From Erysipelotrichaceae bacterium (GTDB lineage Bacteria > Bacillota_I > Bacilli_A > Erysipelotrichales > Erysipelotrichaceae): a DNA stretch of 57,949 nt. Shown piece by piece: positions 7,681 to 16,515 of this stretch. The stretch is taken from NCBI GenBank assembly GCA_009773735.1, contig WSYG01000002.1, positions 1-57,949 on the forward strand, read 5' to 3'. The notes beneath the pieces were generated by a model. The model worked only from the letters and a program-made list of their open reading frames with translations, made no database searches and was not told the origin of the DNA. A program made the translations under genes and the position numbers. Positions within the stretch are counted from its first letter, which is position 1. Each line of letters opens with the position of its first letter.

Positions 7681-9018
7681 TTATGGATGAAGTTCAGCCA
7701 AGATCTGTTCGTGTTCTTGAGTTGTGAACTTATAGAAATACATTGGGATCAAACTCAACAGACATGCGATGGCAGGAAACAAAGATAAGAGTGAGAATAT
7801 GCCTTGGTAAGCCAATGGGGTTTGTTCTAAGACGTCTCCTTGATAGCCTACCAGTGATAACACGATCCCTATGAAAGCAAGCCCTAAAGCACTTTGTAGG
7901 ATCGTCGTAAAGGTATTGAGTGAAAAGACCATGCCTTCAGCTCTTTGGCCTGTTTTATGTTCCAGGTAATCAACCGTATCTCCAACGATCGAATAGACTA
8001 CCACATCATTGATCCCTAAAGATATCCCACTGATAAACAAGAGTCCAAAGACAAAAATCAAATTTTCATAACCTACGATAAACAAAACCGCATGGGCTAC
8101 AAAACCTAAAATCAATGAATAATTGTAACTGAGTTTCTTACCCCATAAACGAACACATAGTGGCGCAAAAAACATAGAGAAGATCATGGCGGCAATCAAA
8201 ATTCCACCTAAAATCGTATATTGAGTTGGATCGGCTAAATTCTTATTGGCGAAATAAAGTCCTGCTGTGGCGATCACCATTCTAAATGAGCCTAAGATAC
8301 GACTTGTTTGTAGGACCAATAAAGGTTTATTCTTCGCCAAGATCCTGAATTTTGGAGTTTCAGTACTGACTTGATGAACACGTTCTTTGGTAAAGAATCC
8401 GGCCAACGCAAACAAAGCCGAACCGATGATCCCAATGATCATGGCCGTATATAAATAAGCTTGGCTGTTTCCAGCGACGTTTTCCACAGTCGATCCGCCT
8501 AGACTGTTGATCAAGATCGGTGGGACTAAGATCCCAATCGCCATCCCGACATTACAGAAGATACGGACCATCGTTACTAAATGTAAACGTTCTTTTGGAT
8601 TATCCGTGATCGCAACCGACATGCCCCAATAGGGAATATCACTGACTGTATAGGTCATACTCCAAAGATTGTAACTGATGATCGCATATAAGACACGGAT
8701 CGATTCGCTCATATTAGGAACCGCAAAAGTCAAGATGGTAAAGATTGCTAATGGAATTGGTACAGCCATCAAATAAGGTCTGAGCTTACCAAATCTTGTT
8801 TTTGTTTTATCGACGATCATGCCCATTAAAGGATCATTGATCGCATCCCATAAGCGGGTAAAAAACATAATCGACGCGACCACTTCAGGTTTAATAAGAG
8901 CTACATCCGTATAGTAAAACATAACCAACGTAATAACTAGATTATAGACGATGTTTTGACCCATTCCTGCCAAACCAAAGGACAACTTCTCAAACAAAGA
9001 CAACTTGTGTTTTTGCAT
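7681..9018 (-). CDS. GPH-family sugar:cation symporter (MFS_2)
   Basis: A 445-residue protein with about twelve hydrophobic segments. The first part (LSFGLAGMGQNIVYNLV, then DAINDPLMGMIVDKT and RFGKLRPYL) carries the loop 2-3 signature of glycoside-pentoside-hexuronide symporters such as MelB and XylP. It should import an oligosaccharide or glycoside with Na+ or H+. No glycosidase is adjacent, so the sugar is not indicated. Its start has an AGAGGG ribosome site. A TATACT -10 at 9040-9045 leaves a leader of about 15 bases. Confidence 0.85.
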   Translation of the reverse strand: MQKHKLSLFEKLSFGLAGMGQNIVYNLVITLVMFYYTDVALIKPEVVASIMFFTRLWDAINDPLMGMIVDKTKTRFGKLRPYLMAVPIPLAIFTILTFAVPNMSESIRVLYAIISYNLWSMTYTVSDIPYWGMSVAITDNPKERLHLVTMVRIFCNVGMAIGILVPPILINSLGGSTVENVAGNSQAYLYTAMIIGIIGSALFALAGFFTKERVHQVSTETPKFRILAKNKPLLVLQTSRILGSFRMVIATAGLYFANKNLADPTQYTILGGILIAAMIFSMFFAPLCVRLWGKKLSYNYSLILGFVAHAVLFIVGYENLIFVFGLLFISGISLGINDVVVYSIVGDTVDYLEHKTGQRAEGMVFSLNTFTTILQSALGLAFIGIVLSLVGYQGDVLEQTPLAYQGIFSLLSLFPAIACLLSLIPMYFYKFTTQEHEQILAELHP

Positions 9019-9061
9019 AAAAAACCCTCTTTAATTCCAAGTATATCGTATTTTTAAGCTA

Positions 9062-9070
9062 TGGTATACT
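9062..9070 (+). promoter_or_regulatory. Extended -10 promoter, leaderless, for the 58-aa gene
   Basis: TGG-TATACT is followed by TGTTTC and then the ATG at 9077. The 6-base distance implies a transcript starting at the start codon. No ribosome site is present. Confidence 0.6.
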
Positions 9071-9076
9071 TGTTTC

Positions 9077-9253
9077 ATGAACGAAACATTTGAAATTAGA
9101 AATACTTTTGCCAAAGCCATTGCCATAAAATCAGCAGATCTGCTTGAACACTATCAATGGGGCAAACAATCTGTCTCTGATCAAGAAGTCTTAGGCACCC
9201 TTAATGATCTGCAAGCCCTACTTTTAGAACTTCAAAAAACACTCAGGGATTAG
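9077..9253 (+). CDS. Small MazG-like protein (58 aa), probably without catalytic activity
   Basis: This 58-codon frame resembles the first helices of MazG-like nucleotide pyrophosphohydrolases. The NTFAKAIAIKSADLLEHYQWG stretch fits the family pattern N-x-A-x-A-I-x-x-E-x-x-E-L-L-E-H-F-Q-W. The two metal-binding glutamates are replaced by Lys18 and Asp21. The second metal-binding helix (ExxD) that normally follows is missing. It could be a truncated gene or a small helical protein that binds without cleaving. Its own leaderless promoter and an intact frame argue that it is expressed. It stands alone between a divergent transporter and a 41-aa membrane protein. Confidence 0.55.
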   Translation: MNETFEIRNTFAKAIAIKSADLLEHYQWGKQSVSDQEVLGTLNDLQALLLELQKTLRD

Positions 9254-9287
9254 TCATCGTTCTTCGTAAAAGTGAGTGGAGGACATC

Positions 9288-9413
9288 ATGACAACATCAA
9301 GTATTCTTATGTTTGTTGCGATCGCAGCCGGAATAGCTGCCATCTACAAGCTTCTGACCTCAGGACGAGGCAGGGTGAGTATTCCCGGGATTGAAATGAC
9401 TTGGGGAAAATGA
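9288..9413 (+). CDS. Small single-span membrane protein (41 aa)
   Basis: A 41-codon frame with a good ribosome site (TGGAGGA, seven bases before the ATG). An N-terminal hydrophobic helix spans about residues 4-22. A short tail containing SGRGR and ending in EMTWGK follows. No family is recognised. It begins 34 bases after the MazG-like gene, so the two may be co-transcribed. A compact hairpin with a T-run starts inside its stop codon and probably ends the transcript before radC. Confidence 0.5.
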   Translation: MTTSSILMFVAIAAGIAAIYKLLTSGRGRVSIPGIEMTWGK

Positions 9414-9430
9414 GGACTTAGTCCTCTTTT
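9412..9430 (+). terminator. Short hairpin terminator between the 41-aa gene and radC
   Basis: GAGGAC, a three-base loop, GTCCTC, then TTTT. It ends four bases before the radC ATG and would also remove any ribosome site for radC on a read-through transcript. Confidence 0.5.
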
Positions 9431-9433
9431 ATT

Positions 9434-10111
9434 ATGAAAATAAAAGATACGGTATTAAGTGATCGTCCTCGAGAAAAACTACAACGATTAGGCGTCAGAG
9501 CATTAAATGACACGGAATTACTGGCGATCTTGCTTAGAAGTGGAACGCTAGGCAAATCTGCACTTGATTTGGCGCGTGAGATCTTAAATTTATGTGGTTC
9601 ACTCAATAATCTTCCTGCATTAGATGATCAAACTTTAACTGAAATCAAAGGTATCAAAACAGCCAAGGCATCTGAAATCTTGGCCATGTGTGAAATCAGT
9701 CGCAGAATGGCTCAAGAAGCATCGCTAGAAGTCAACGTGATCGATCAACCTTCACGATTGGTTCATTGGTTAAAGAAAGAACTGGGTTCAGCTCAGCAAG
9801 AACAGTTCATGGTGGTTTTTCTGAATACGAAAAACCACATCATCGGCCATAAGATCTTATATACAGGGGGTTTAGATCGATCGATCGTTCATCCTAGAGA
9901 AGTCTACAAAGAAGCCCTAAAAGTATCCGCAGCCCGCATCATCGTCGTTCATAATCATCCCAGTGGGGATGTCAGTCCCAGTGAAAATGATCATTTGGTG
10001 ACTAAGGTTCTGCAAGAAGCAGGAGATACGATGGGGATTCCGCTCCTAGATCATTTGATCGTTTCTCACTTTGGATACACAAGTATGCGTCAAATACTGA
10101 AAAAAGATTGA
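9434..10111 (+). CDS. radC: RadC-family JAB/MPN-domain protein
   Basis: A 225-residue RadC of normal length. An N-terminal helix-hairpin-helix region (about 30-80, with GIKTAKASEI) is followed by the JAB1/MPN domain. That domain has a zinc ligand set HNHPSGDVSPSEND (about 174-187) and an upstream catalytic Glu in the PREVYKEAL segment. The family is conserved but its molecular role is still unclear; the old repair label is not well founded. The genes mreC and mreD follow directly, as in many Firmicutes. The ATG is preceded only by a hairpin and has no Shine-Dalgarno. No strong -10 was found, so expression control is uncertain. Confidence 0.9.
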   Translation: MKIKDTVLSDRPREKLQRLGVRALNDTELLAILLRSGTLGKSALDLAREILNLCGSLNNLPALDDQTLTEIKGIKTAKASEILAMCEISRRMAQEASLEVNVIDQPSRLVHWLKKELGSAQQEQFMVVFLNTKNHIIGHKILYTGGLDRSIVHPREVYKEALKVSAARIIVVHNHPSGDVSPSENDHLVTKVLQEAGDTMGIPLLDHLIVSHFGYTSMRQILKKD

Positions 10112-10136
10112 AGAAAGGGTCCACTCTCTCTATAAT
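10108..10136 (+). promoter_or_regulatory. Promoter for mreC
   Basis: TTGAAG (10108-10113), a 17-base spacer and TATAAT (10131-10136) lie across the end of radC. The start codon at 10150 is 13 bases after the -10, so the leader is only about seven bases. Confidence 0.6.
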
Positions 10137-10149
10137 AGGGGTTAGACTT

Positions 10150-11004
10150 ATGAACCGATTCAATCCCTTAAACAGATTCTTACTTAAACTCATCGCAGGT
10201 TTGCTTGCCATATCTGTGTTTTTAGCTGCGGTAAGATTCAATTCGTCTCTACAAAGTTCAACGGATCAAGCTTTTGGCTTCTTCACCAGTATAAGAGTGA
10301 CCTTATTTGATCATCCAATCCAAGCGATTGGAGATTTTATCTCTGATTTTACATCACTTTATGCCCTTAAGGCAGAAAATGATCGCTTACGATTACAAAT
10401 CGACATGCTTGAACAATTCCAAGCTCGTTTAGAAGAAGCCTATCGCGACATCGAAGATTTAAAGACCATCAATGATCTAAAAGAATCAATGACCGAGTAT
10501 CATTTGATTGCCGCAATGGTGCTCAATCGTCCTGCTGATACTTTTAACCATAAGATTCGATTGAATGTTGGAACACTGGATGATGTTGCCTTAAATGATG
10601 CGGTCATCAGTTCTGAAGGTTTGATTGGAAAAGTAGTTACCGTAACGTCATCGACTTGTGATGTCTTACTCTTGACCACTGAACAAGAACTCAATAAAGT
10701 ATCTGTCAAGATCCAAATCTCAAAAACAGACACGATAGAAGCTTTGCTTGAGTCCTATGACGTCAATGAAGGGGCTTATGTCTTAAGTCTGCTTGAAACC
10801 AGTTCAACGGTTGTACAAGGAATGACGGTCATATCCAGTGGTTTAGGTGAAACTTATCCCAGTGGATTATTGGTCGGCTACGTCCTCAAAGTCGATACAG
10901 CTCAAAGTGCTGGTGGGATTAAAGTATATGTGAGTCCAGCTGCTGATTTTACCCATCTCAATTATGTGGCGATCGTCAAGCGGGGAAATCTCAATGTGGA
11001 TTGA
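10150..11004 (+). CDS. mreC: Rod shape-determining protein MreC
   Basis: A 284-residue protein with an N-terminal membrane anchor (about 10-30), then a coiled coil (about 75-115, with LKAENDRLRLQIDMLEQF). The paired beta-barrel domain typical of MreC follows, including an EGLIGKV segment. It scaffolds the elongation machinery (MreB, MreD, RodA, PBP2) on the outside of the membrane. A longer reading frame from a TTG at 10108 exists. The ATG at 10150 is preferred because it follows a promoter and an AGGGG-type site and places the anchor at the N-terminus. The mreD start overlaps its last codons. Confidence 0.9.
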   Translation: MNRFNPLNRFLLKLIAGLLAISVFLAAVRFNSSLQSSTDQAFGFFTSIRVTLFDHPIQAIGDFISDFTSLYALKAENDRLRLQIDMLEQFQARLEEAYRDIEDLKTINDLKESMTEYHLIAAMVLNRPADTFNHKIRLNVGTLDDVALNDAVISSEGLIGKVVTVTSSTCDVLLLTTEQELNKVSVKIQISKTDTIEALLESYDVNEGAYVLSLLETSSTVVQGMTVISSGLGETYPSGLLVGYVLKVDTAQSAGGIKVYVSPAADFTHLNYVAIVKRGNLNVD

Positions 11005-11545
11005 CCTCGCTTTTGTTTTGGCCGGTTTTACTTTAGACAGCATCTTGAGGATGTTTTTTCCGATTGATCCTGCTTTGCAATTTCTTGCCTTTGTTCCAAA
11101 TTTAGGCTTTCTAGCGTTCCTACTGGTTTCTTTGAATAAAACCTATCGTAGAGCAATGATCTTAGCTTTTCTACTGGGACTTACAGTCGATTTTTTAAGA
11201 AATGAAATGTTGGCCAATGCGATAGCGTATCCAATCAGTATTTATGTCATCAAAGTATGGGCCAATCAACTCAATGAATCCCTGTTTGAACAGGTATTCT
11301 TAGGAACGATCGGGTTATTTTTTAAAGAATTCATCTTGTTTGCGACATTGACTCTTATTGGAATTACTCAATTAAGCATCGATAATTGGTTTGTCAAAAG
11401 AGAGTTCTTGACGATCATTGGTCATATCCCGCTTATATGGGGTTTAAGTTATCTCAATCGGTATAAATCTGGGGCTCAAAACGTCTTGGAACGAAAGAAA
11501 AAGCGCCGGGAAAGAGTGCTTTGGAACCCTACTGTAAAGCCATAG
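10994..11545 (+). CDS. mreD: Rod shape-determining membrane protein MreD
   Basis: A 183-residue polytopic protein with five or so hydrophobic segments and a basic C-terminus (about 165-175, RKKKRRER). This matches MreD in size and in its place after mreC. It works with MreC in side-wall peptidoglycan synthesis. The chosen ATG at 10994 overlaps the end of mreC by 11 bases and follows a GGGGAA site. An upstream in-frame ATG at 10964 would add ten polar residues and has no ribosome site. Neither mreB nor minCD is nearby. Confidence 0.85.
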   Translation: MWIDLAFVLAGFTLDSILRMFFPIDPALQFLAFVPNLGFLAFLLVSLNKTYRRAMILAFLLGLTVDFLRNEMLANAIAYPISIYVIKVWANQLNESLFEQVFLGTIGLFFKEFILFATLTLIGITQLSIDNWFVKREFLTIIGHIPLIWGLSYLNRYKSGAQNVLERKKKRRERVLWNPTVKP

Positions 11546-11547
11546 TG

Positions 11548-11556
11548 TGCTATAAT
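11548..11556 (+). promoter_or_regulatory. Extended -10 promoter for the ZnuA-like lipoprotein gene
   Basis: TGC-TATAAT lies 20 bases before the ATG at 11577, with an AATGGAG ribosome site between. No -35 is evident. Confidence 0.55.
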
Positions 11557-11576
11557 TATTTGGAAATGGAGTCGAC

Positions 11577-12533
11577 ATGCGTAAAAAAATCCTTATTTTA
11601 ATGTTATCAATGTTCACCATTTTAGGCAGCCTAAGCGGCTGTAAGTTAAGTGTGCTTGAAATCGGGGTATCTACTTATCCTGTTGAATATTTAGTCAAAA
11701 GAATTGCCAAAGATAAAGTCAACGTAGTGATGTTAAGTTCGGGGATCACCATCACCAGAGCTCAAGCAATCAATGATTTTAAATCGCAGCTTGAGAAGTT
11801 GGATGTCTTTTTTCAGATGGGTCAATTGGAACCTTATATATCAGTTCACTTAGAAGAAGTCCGAAAAAGCAATGTTAAAATCATTGACTTGGTTGGAACT
11901 TCTGCCGTTTATGCTTTTAAGCGTTATACCACCAATACGATCGGTTCTCAAACCATATCGGTTATCAGTGATTATTATGATGGTTCACTTTTTAAAGCAA
12001 TAGACATGTATGATACTGATCCTTATTTATGGATCGATCCCATTACCATGACATCCATGGCTTCTACCATCAAGAAATGGTTGGTCAGTAATTATCCTGA
12101 AGAAAAAGCTTTCTTTGAAACTAATTTTGCTGATCTTGAAATTGAATTGGCCAATATGGATGCGAATTACCAGGTCTTACGCCAAAAAGAAATCTCGTTT
12201 ATCAGTGTGACTCCTAGTTTTGGAAATTGGCAAAAAGCCTATGGGATGAGAGTTTATCCTGTGATTTTATCAAAATATGGTGTCTTGCCTAATGACCAAC
12301 AATTAGCCATCATCAAAGCCAATGCCTTAGAAGAAGGTGTCCAATACATCGTCAAAGACCCTTTGATGAGTGAAGACATGTTGGCTTTACACAATCTATT
12401 AAAGACAGAGTTGGGTCTTAATGAGATCATATTACACAGCTTGGCTTTCCTAAGTGAAAAAGACATTGAAGACAAGAAGGACTACATGACCCTCATGTAT
12501 GAAAATCTTGCGGTATTGAAATCGATTGATTAA
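11577..12533 (+). CDS. ZnuA/TroA-like lipoprotein lacking the usual metal ligands
   Basis: A 318-residue lipoprotein with a signal peptide and lipobox LSGC (Cys22). The fold pattern follows metal-binding solute proteins: STYPVEYLVKRIAKDK near 33, an FQMGQLEPYI segment and DPYLWIDP (about 148-155). The four metal ligands are not conserved. The PHxYEP histidine segment reads SGITITRAQ. DPHxWLDP has Tyr for His. The third histidine position reads VTPSFGNW, and the C-terminal acidic ligand lies in LHSLAFLS. There is no His-rich loop and no ABC permease or ATPase gene nearby. It may bind something else or serve an envelope role. It lies between mreD and polA on its own promoter. Confidence 0.7.
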   Translation: MRKKILILMLSMFTILGSLSGCKLSVLEIGVSTYPVEYLVKRIAKDKVNVVMLSSGITITRAQAINDFKSQLEKLDVFFQMGQLEPYISVHLEEVRKSNVKIIDLVGTSAVYAFKRYTTNTIGSQTISVISDYYDGSLFKAIDMYDTDPYLWIDPITMTSMASTIKKWLVSNYPEEKAFFETNFADLEIELANMDANYQVLRQKEISFISVTPSFGNWQKAYGMRVYPVILSKYGVLPNDQQLAIIKANALEEGVQYIVKDPLMSEDMLALHNLLKTELGLNEIILHSLAFLSEKDIEDKKDYMTLMYENLAVLKSID

Positions 12534-12557
12534 GTGAATCCCAAGGGATTCACTTTT
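12532..12557 (+). terminator. Perfect hairpin between the ZnuA-like gene and polA
   Basis: Eleven-base perfect arms (AAGTGAATCCC and GGGATTCACTT) are separated by AA and followed by a short T-run. The structure starts inside the stop codon. It is probably an intrinsic terminator, with a weak U-tract. Confidence 0.65.
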
Positions 12558-12579
12558 GAAATAAAAGTGAGGTTAACGT

Positions 12580-15111
12580 ATGAAGAAAATGCTCTTGGTA
12601 GATGGAAATTCCATGTTTTTCAGGGCTTATTATGCCACTGCTTATACCCGTTTGAGTGCCAACAGTCAAGGGGTCTATACCAATGCTGTGTTTGGTTTTG
12701 TCAGTATGCTCAATAAAGCAGTTGAACTCGTTCAACCACAAGCTTTGATGGTTGCTTTTGATAGCGGTAAGAAAACCTTTAGACATGATCAATTCGAAGA
12801 GTATAAAGGAACACGTAAAGCTTTGCCTGAAGAACTCATCATGCAGTTTCCAATCGTTAGGGAATACTGTGATGCTGCACATATCTGTCATTATCAGCAA
12901 GATGGTCTAGAAGCCGATGATATTATTGGTTCTTTGGTCAAACGTTATCCAGATTGGGACATCAATGTTTTAAGCAGCGATAAAGACTTGTTACAGCTGA
13001 TTGATCCAACGACATCGGTTTGGTTGATGAAAAAAGGCCTCACTGAAATCAAGAAAATGGATGAAGCTGCTTTAATGGAAGAAATGGCCTTGAAACCGCA
13101 TCAGATCTGTGACTTAAAAGGTTTAATGGGTGATGCTTCGGATAATATTCCTGGTTTACCAGGTGTTGGAGAAAAAACAGCGCTTAAATTACTGGCTGAT
13201 TATGGAAGTTTAGAGAATGTCCTTGAACATAAAGATGACCTTAAAGGCAAGTTAAAAGAAAATGTAGAAACATATGCTCAACAAGCCATCTTTTCAAAAT
13301 GGTTAGCGACCATTAAAACAGATGCCCATATTGAACTCCCACTGGATAAAATGGTTTATCAACCTGAAACCAGTCAGGCCAATCCTTTCTTTGAACGTTA
13401 TGAAATGAAATCTTTGCTTAAAGTTGAAAAAGTAAAAATAGAACATCTTGAAAGCGGGGATCGTTTTGAAGATCTTAAACAAGATCAAATCTTTATCTTT
13501 CCGCATTATCGTTTGGATACACAATGGCCTCATCCTTTCTTCGGATTGGCTTTTTCTGATGGTTCTAAGAGCTGTTTCATCACGTCTGATAATCTACCTC
13601 AAGAACCCAACATCATCGCTTATCTGATCTCTAATGAATCCAAGCGAGTGTATGATGCGAAAGCTTTTCTACATGCCTGTGATGCTCAAAAGGTTCATGT
13701 GGAAGGATCCTTTATTGATCCAACCATCTTGATCTATCTGGATGATTCATCGATCAATAGTTATGAGAAGATCCAAGCGAAATTGACTTGGCCTGATTAT
13801 CCAAAAGCTGTACTTAACGAAGATACGATCAATCTATCGCGTTTGATAGCTCAAAAGATGGCTCAAGATACACCAGTATTACTCGAAAAAATTGAGATGA
13901 AATCGATGAAAACATTATATGATACGATTGAAGAACCTCTGATCAGGATCCTTTATCATATGGAAAAAGAAGGGATCTGTGTCGATGAAAAAGTCCTAAA
14001 TACGATTGCGGATGAAACACTCGCTAAGCTCAATGATTTATCGACTCAAATCTATCAAGCAGCTGGACGTTCATTCAATGTGAATTCACCCAAACAATTG
14101 GCAGAAGTTTTATTTGATGAATTACAGTTGCCTTCAAACAAAAAACAATCCACAGCCATCGATGTGTTGGAAGGATTGGTCGATGCACATCCGATCATCT
14201 CATTGTTGATCGAATATCGTAAATATCAAAAACTCTATTCAACATATGCCCAAGGTTTAAAGAAATATATTTTAAGCGATCATAAGATCCATACAGTCTA
14301 TAGTCAAACAACGGCTCAAACAGGACGCTTGTCTTCCTATGATCCAAATCTACAAAACATATCGGTTCGTGATGAAGAATCACGTTTGATCCGTAAAGCA
14401 TTTATCCCAAGCCCTGGCCATGTTTTGTTTGCCTGTGATTATTCACAGATCGAACTAAGAGTATTGGCCCATATGGCAGATGAAAGTGCCATGATCGAAG
14501 CCTTCAGGACTAAACTTGACATTCATACGAAAACGGCCATGGATGTGTTTAATGTAGAAGCAGACAAAGTAACTTCTTCGATGCGTAGGCAAGCCAAAGC
14601 CGTTAACTTTGGGATCATTTATGGGATCAGTGATTTTGGTTTAGCAGCACAGTTGGGTACAGATCGTAAGAGTGCTCAAAAATTCATAGAAGCCTATTTG
14701 ATGTCTTATCCTAATATTCAGCGCTACATGGATGAAACGGTCTTTAGTGTTCAAAGACAAGGCTATGTTGAAACCTTGTTTAAAAGAAGAAGAGAAATTC
14801 CTGAAATCTTTGATAAATCCTATCAGATCAGAGAATTTGGAAAGCGCGCTGCGATGAATGCACCTATTCAAGGTACAGCTGCCGACATCATCAAAGTTGC
14901 GATGATCAATGTTGATAAAGCTCTAAAAGCGAATCATTATAAGACAAAAATGATTCTGCAAGTTCACGATGAACTGGTTTTTGATGTCCCGCGTGATGAA
15001 CTGCAAGCCATACGACAATTGATCCAAGAAACGATGATCCATGCGGTTGATTTAAAAGTACCTATGGAAGTCTCAGAAGCCTATGGTGATTCTTGGTATG
15101 AGGCAAAATAA
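12580..15111 (+). CDS. polA: DNA polymerase I
   Basis: An 843-residue family A polymerase. The 5' nuclease domain occupies about 1-290 (DGNSMFFRAYYA, GDASDNIPGLPGVGEKTA). The middle domain is short and lacks the DxE motif of the 3'-5' exonuclease, so proofreading is probably absent, as in Bacillus and Thermus enzymes. The polymerase domain has motif A DYSQIELR (about 620), motif B RRQAKAVNFGIIYG (about 669) and motif C QVHDEL (about 793), all intact. It fills gaps and removes Okazaki primers. The start follows a GAGG site. Its stop overlaps mutM by one base, so the two are coupled. Confidence 0.97.
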   Translation: MKKMLLVDGNSMFFRAYYATAYTRLSANSQGVYTNAVFGFVSMLNKAVELVQPQALMVAFDSGKKTFRHDQFEEYKGTRKALPEELIMQFPIVREYCDAAHICHYQQDGLEADDIIGSLVKRYPDWDINVLSSDKDLLQLIDPTTSVWLMKKGLTEIKKMDEAALMEEMALKPHQICDLKGLMGDASDNIPGLPGVGEKTALKLLADYGSLENVLEHKDDLKGKLKENVETYAQQAIFSKWLATIKTDAHIELPLDKMVYQPETSQANPFFERYEMKSLLKVEKVKIEHLESGDRFEDLKQDQIFIFPHYRLDTQWPHPFFGLAFSDGSKSCFITSDNLPQEPNIIAYLISNESKRVYDAKAFLHACDAQKVHVEGSFIDPTILIYLDDSSINSYEKIQAKLTWPDYPKAVLNEDTINLSRLIAQKMAQDTPVLLEKIEMKSMKTLYDTIEEPLIRILYHMEKEGICVDEKVLNTIADETLAKLNDLSTQIYQAAGRSFNVNSPKQLAEVLFDELQLPSNKKQSTAIDVLEGLVDAHPIISLLIEYRKYQKLYSTYAQGLKKYILSDHKIHTVYSQTTAQTGRLSSYDPNLQNISVRDEESRLIRKAFIPSPGHVLFACDYSQIELRVLAHMADESAMIEAFRTKLDIHTKTAMDVFNVEADKVTSSMRRQAKAVNFGIIYGISDFGLAAQLGTDRKSAQKFIEAYLMSYPNIQRYMDETVFSVQRQGYVETLFKRRREIPEIFDKSYQIREFGKRAAMNAPIQGTAADIIKVAMINVDKALKANHYKTKMILQVHDELVFDVPRDELQAIRQLIQETMIHAVDLKVPMEVSEAYGDSWYEAK

Positions 15112-15917
15112 TGCCTGAATTACCAGAAGTTGAAACGGTTGTCAGGACCTTAAGAAACCACATCCTACATGAAAAGATACATCACGTTCAAGTCTTTTGG
15201 GAAAGAACGGTGTATGAATCTGAAACCTTCATTCAGGACCTAACCAACCAACACATACAAGACATCACTCGTAGAGGTAAATATCTTATTTTTACCTTAG
15301 ATAAAGGGTTTATGAGTGTTCATTTGAGAATGGAAGGGCGGTTTTATATGACGCCTTTGGATGAAGCCCCTAAGAAACATACGCATGTCGTGTTTTATCT
15401 TAAGGATCAAAAATTAGAGTTCAACGATACGCGTAAATTTGGACGCATCAAATACTGCACAGAAGATCCTGTAATCTTGTTGACACAACTTGGACTTGAA
15501 CCATTCGATGAATGTTTAAATCCTGCTTATTTAAGACTAAAGGCAAAAAATCGCTCGATTCCAATTAAGACATTCTTATTGGATCAATCGGTGATTGCGG
15601 GCATTGGTAATATCTATGCCGATGAGATTTGTTTCTTATGTCACTTGTCACCATTGAAGAAAGTCAAAACCTTGACCCTTAAACAATGGCAGGAACTTAT
15701 CGACAATGTGCGTATGGTATTAAGTGATGCGATACTAGCAGGAGGGACGACAGTTCGCTCCTATACCTCATCGCTTGGGGTCACAGGTCGTTTCCAAAAC
15801 ACCTTAAATGTCTATGGTCGAGCATCATTGGCATGTGTCAGTTGCACAACGCCTCTAAAAAGCATTAAAATAGGACAAAGGACATCCGTATATTGTCCCG
15901 CTTGTCAGAAAGGCTGA
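15111..15917 (+). CDS. mutM: Formamidopyrimidine-DNA glycosylase
   Basis: A 268-residue Fpg/MutM that removes 8-oxoguanine and ring-opened purines. The N-terminal PELPEVE carries the catalytic Pro and Glu after Met removal. A helix-two-turn-helix motif includes QSVIAGIGNIYADE. The C-terminal zinc finger has paired cysteines (CVSC and CPAC). Overlap of the start with the polA stop indicates translational coupling. The polA-mutM-coaE order is shared with Bacillus-type genomes. Confidence 0.97.
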   Translation: MPELPEVETVVRTLRNHILHEKIHHVQVFWERTVYESETFIQDLTNQHIQDITRRGKYLIFTLDKGFMSVHLRMEGRFYMTPLDEAPKKHTHVVFYLKDQKLEFNDTRKFGRIKYCTEDPVILLTQLGLEPFDECLNPAYLRLKAKNRSIPIKTFLLDQSVIAGIGNIYADEICFLCHLSPLKKVKTLTLKQWQELIDNVRMVLSDAILAGGTTVRSYTSSLGVTGRFQNTLNVYGRASLACVSCTTPLKSIKIGQRTSVYCPACQKG

Positions 15918-15918
15918 T

Positions 15919-16515
15919 ATGCACATCGCGATCACAGGGAATATTGGCAGTGGTAAATCCAGTGTCAGTCGAATATTAAGATCACTGGGTTATCCTGTTT
16001 TTGATGCGGACAGCATCGCTAAAGCCCAATATGAAAAAGCAGAAGTCAAAGCAGCCATCAATGATTACTTTCATGAGGATCTCTATAAAAACGGCGTGAT
16101 CGATCCTGCATGCTTATCCCAACTTATTTTTCAAGATACTCGTATCGAAGCCAGACAATTCGTGGAAGCTTTGATTCATCCTTTGGCTTTGGAAGATCTC
16201 AATCGATTGGCGATTGAAAGTAAAGAGCCCATTGTCTTTAGTGAAGTTCCACTTCTGTATGAATCTCATGGGGAAACAAACTTTGATCGTGTGCTTTTGG
16301 TGACTTGTGATGATGATGTCGCTGATAAACGTTTGATGGAACAAAGAGGTTTAGACCTTAAAGAAATTAGACGCAGACGCAAATTACAGCTGAGTCCAAA
16401 AATAAAAGCCATCTTAGCCGATGACATCATTGAAAACAATGATAATGAGACCAGTTTAGTTGATAAAGTAAGCCGCTACAGTGATAAAATAAGAAGTGTC
16501 TATGGAAAGAAATAA
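15919..16515 (+). CDS. coaE: Dephospho-CoA kinase
   Basis: A 198-residue P-loop kinase with Walker A GNIGSGKSS at residues 7-15 and the DADSIAKAQY substrate region. It catalyses the last step of coenzyme A synthesis, phosphorylating the ribose 3'-hydroxyl of dephospho-CoA. It starts one base after mutM, and its last codons overlap the start of dnaB. Its place between mutM and dnaB is conserved in Firmicutes. Confidence 0.93.
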   Translation: MHIAITGNIGSGKSSVSRILRSLGYPVFDADSIAKAQYEKAEVKAAINDYFHEDLYKNGVIDPACLSQLIFQDTRIEARQFVEALIHPLALEDLNRLAIESKEPIVFSEVPLLYESHGETNFDRVLLVTCDDDVADKRLMEQRGLDLKEIRRRRKLQLSPKIKAILADDIIENNDNETSLVDKVSRYSDKIRSVYGKK

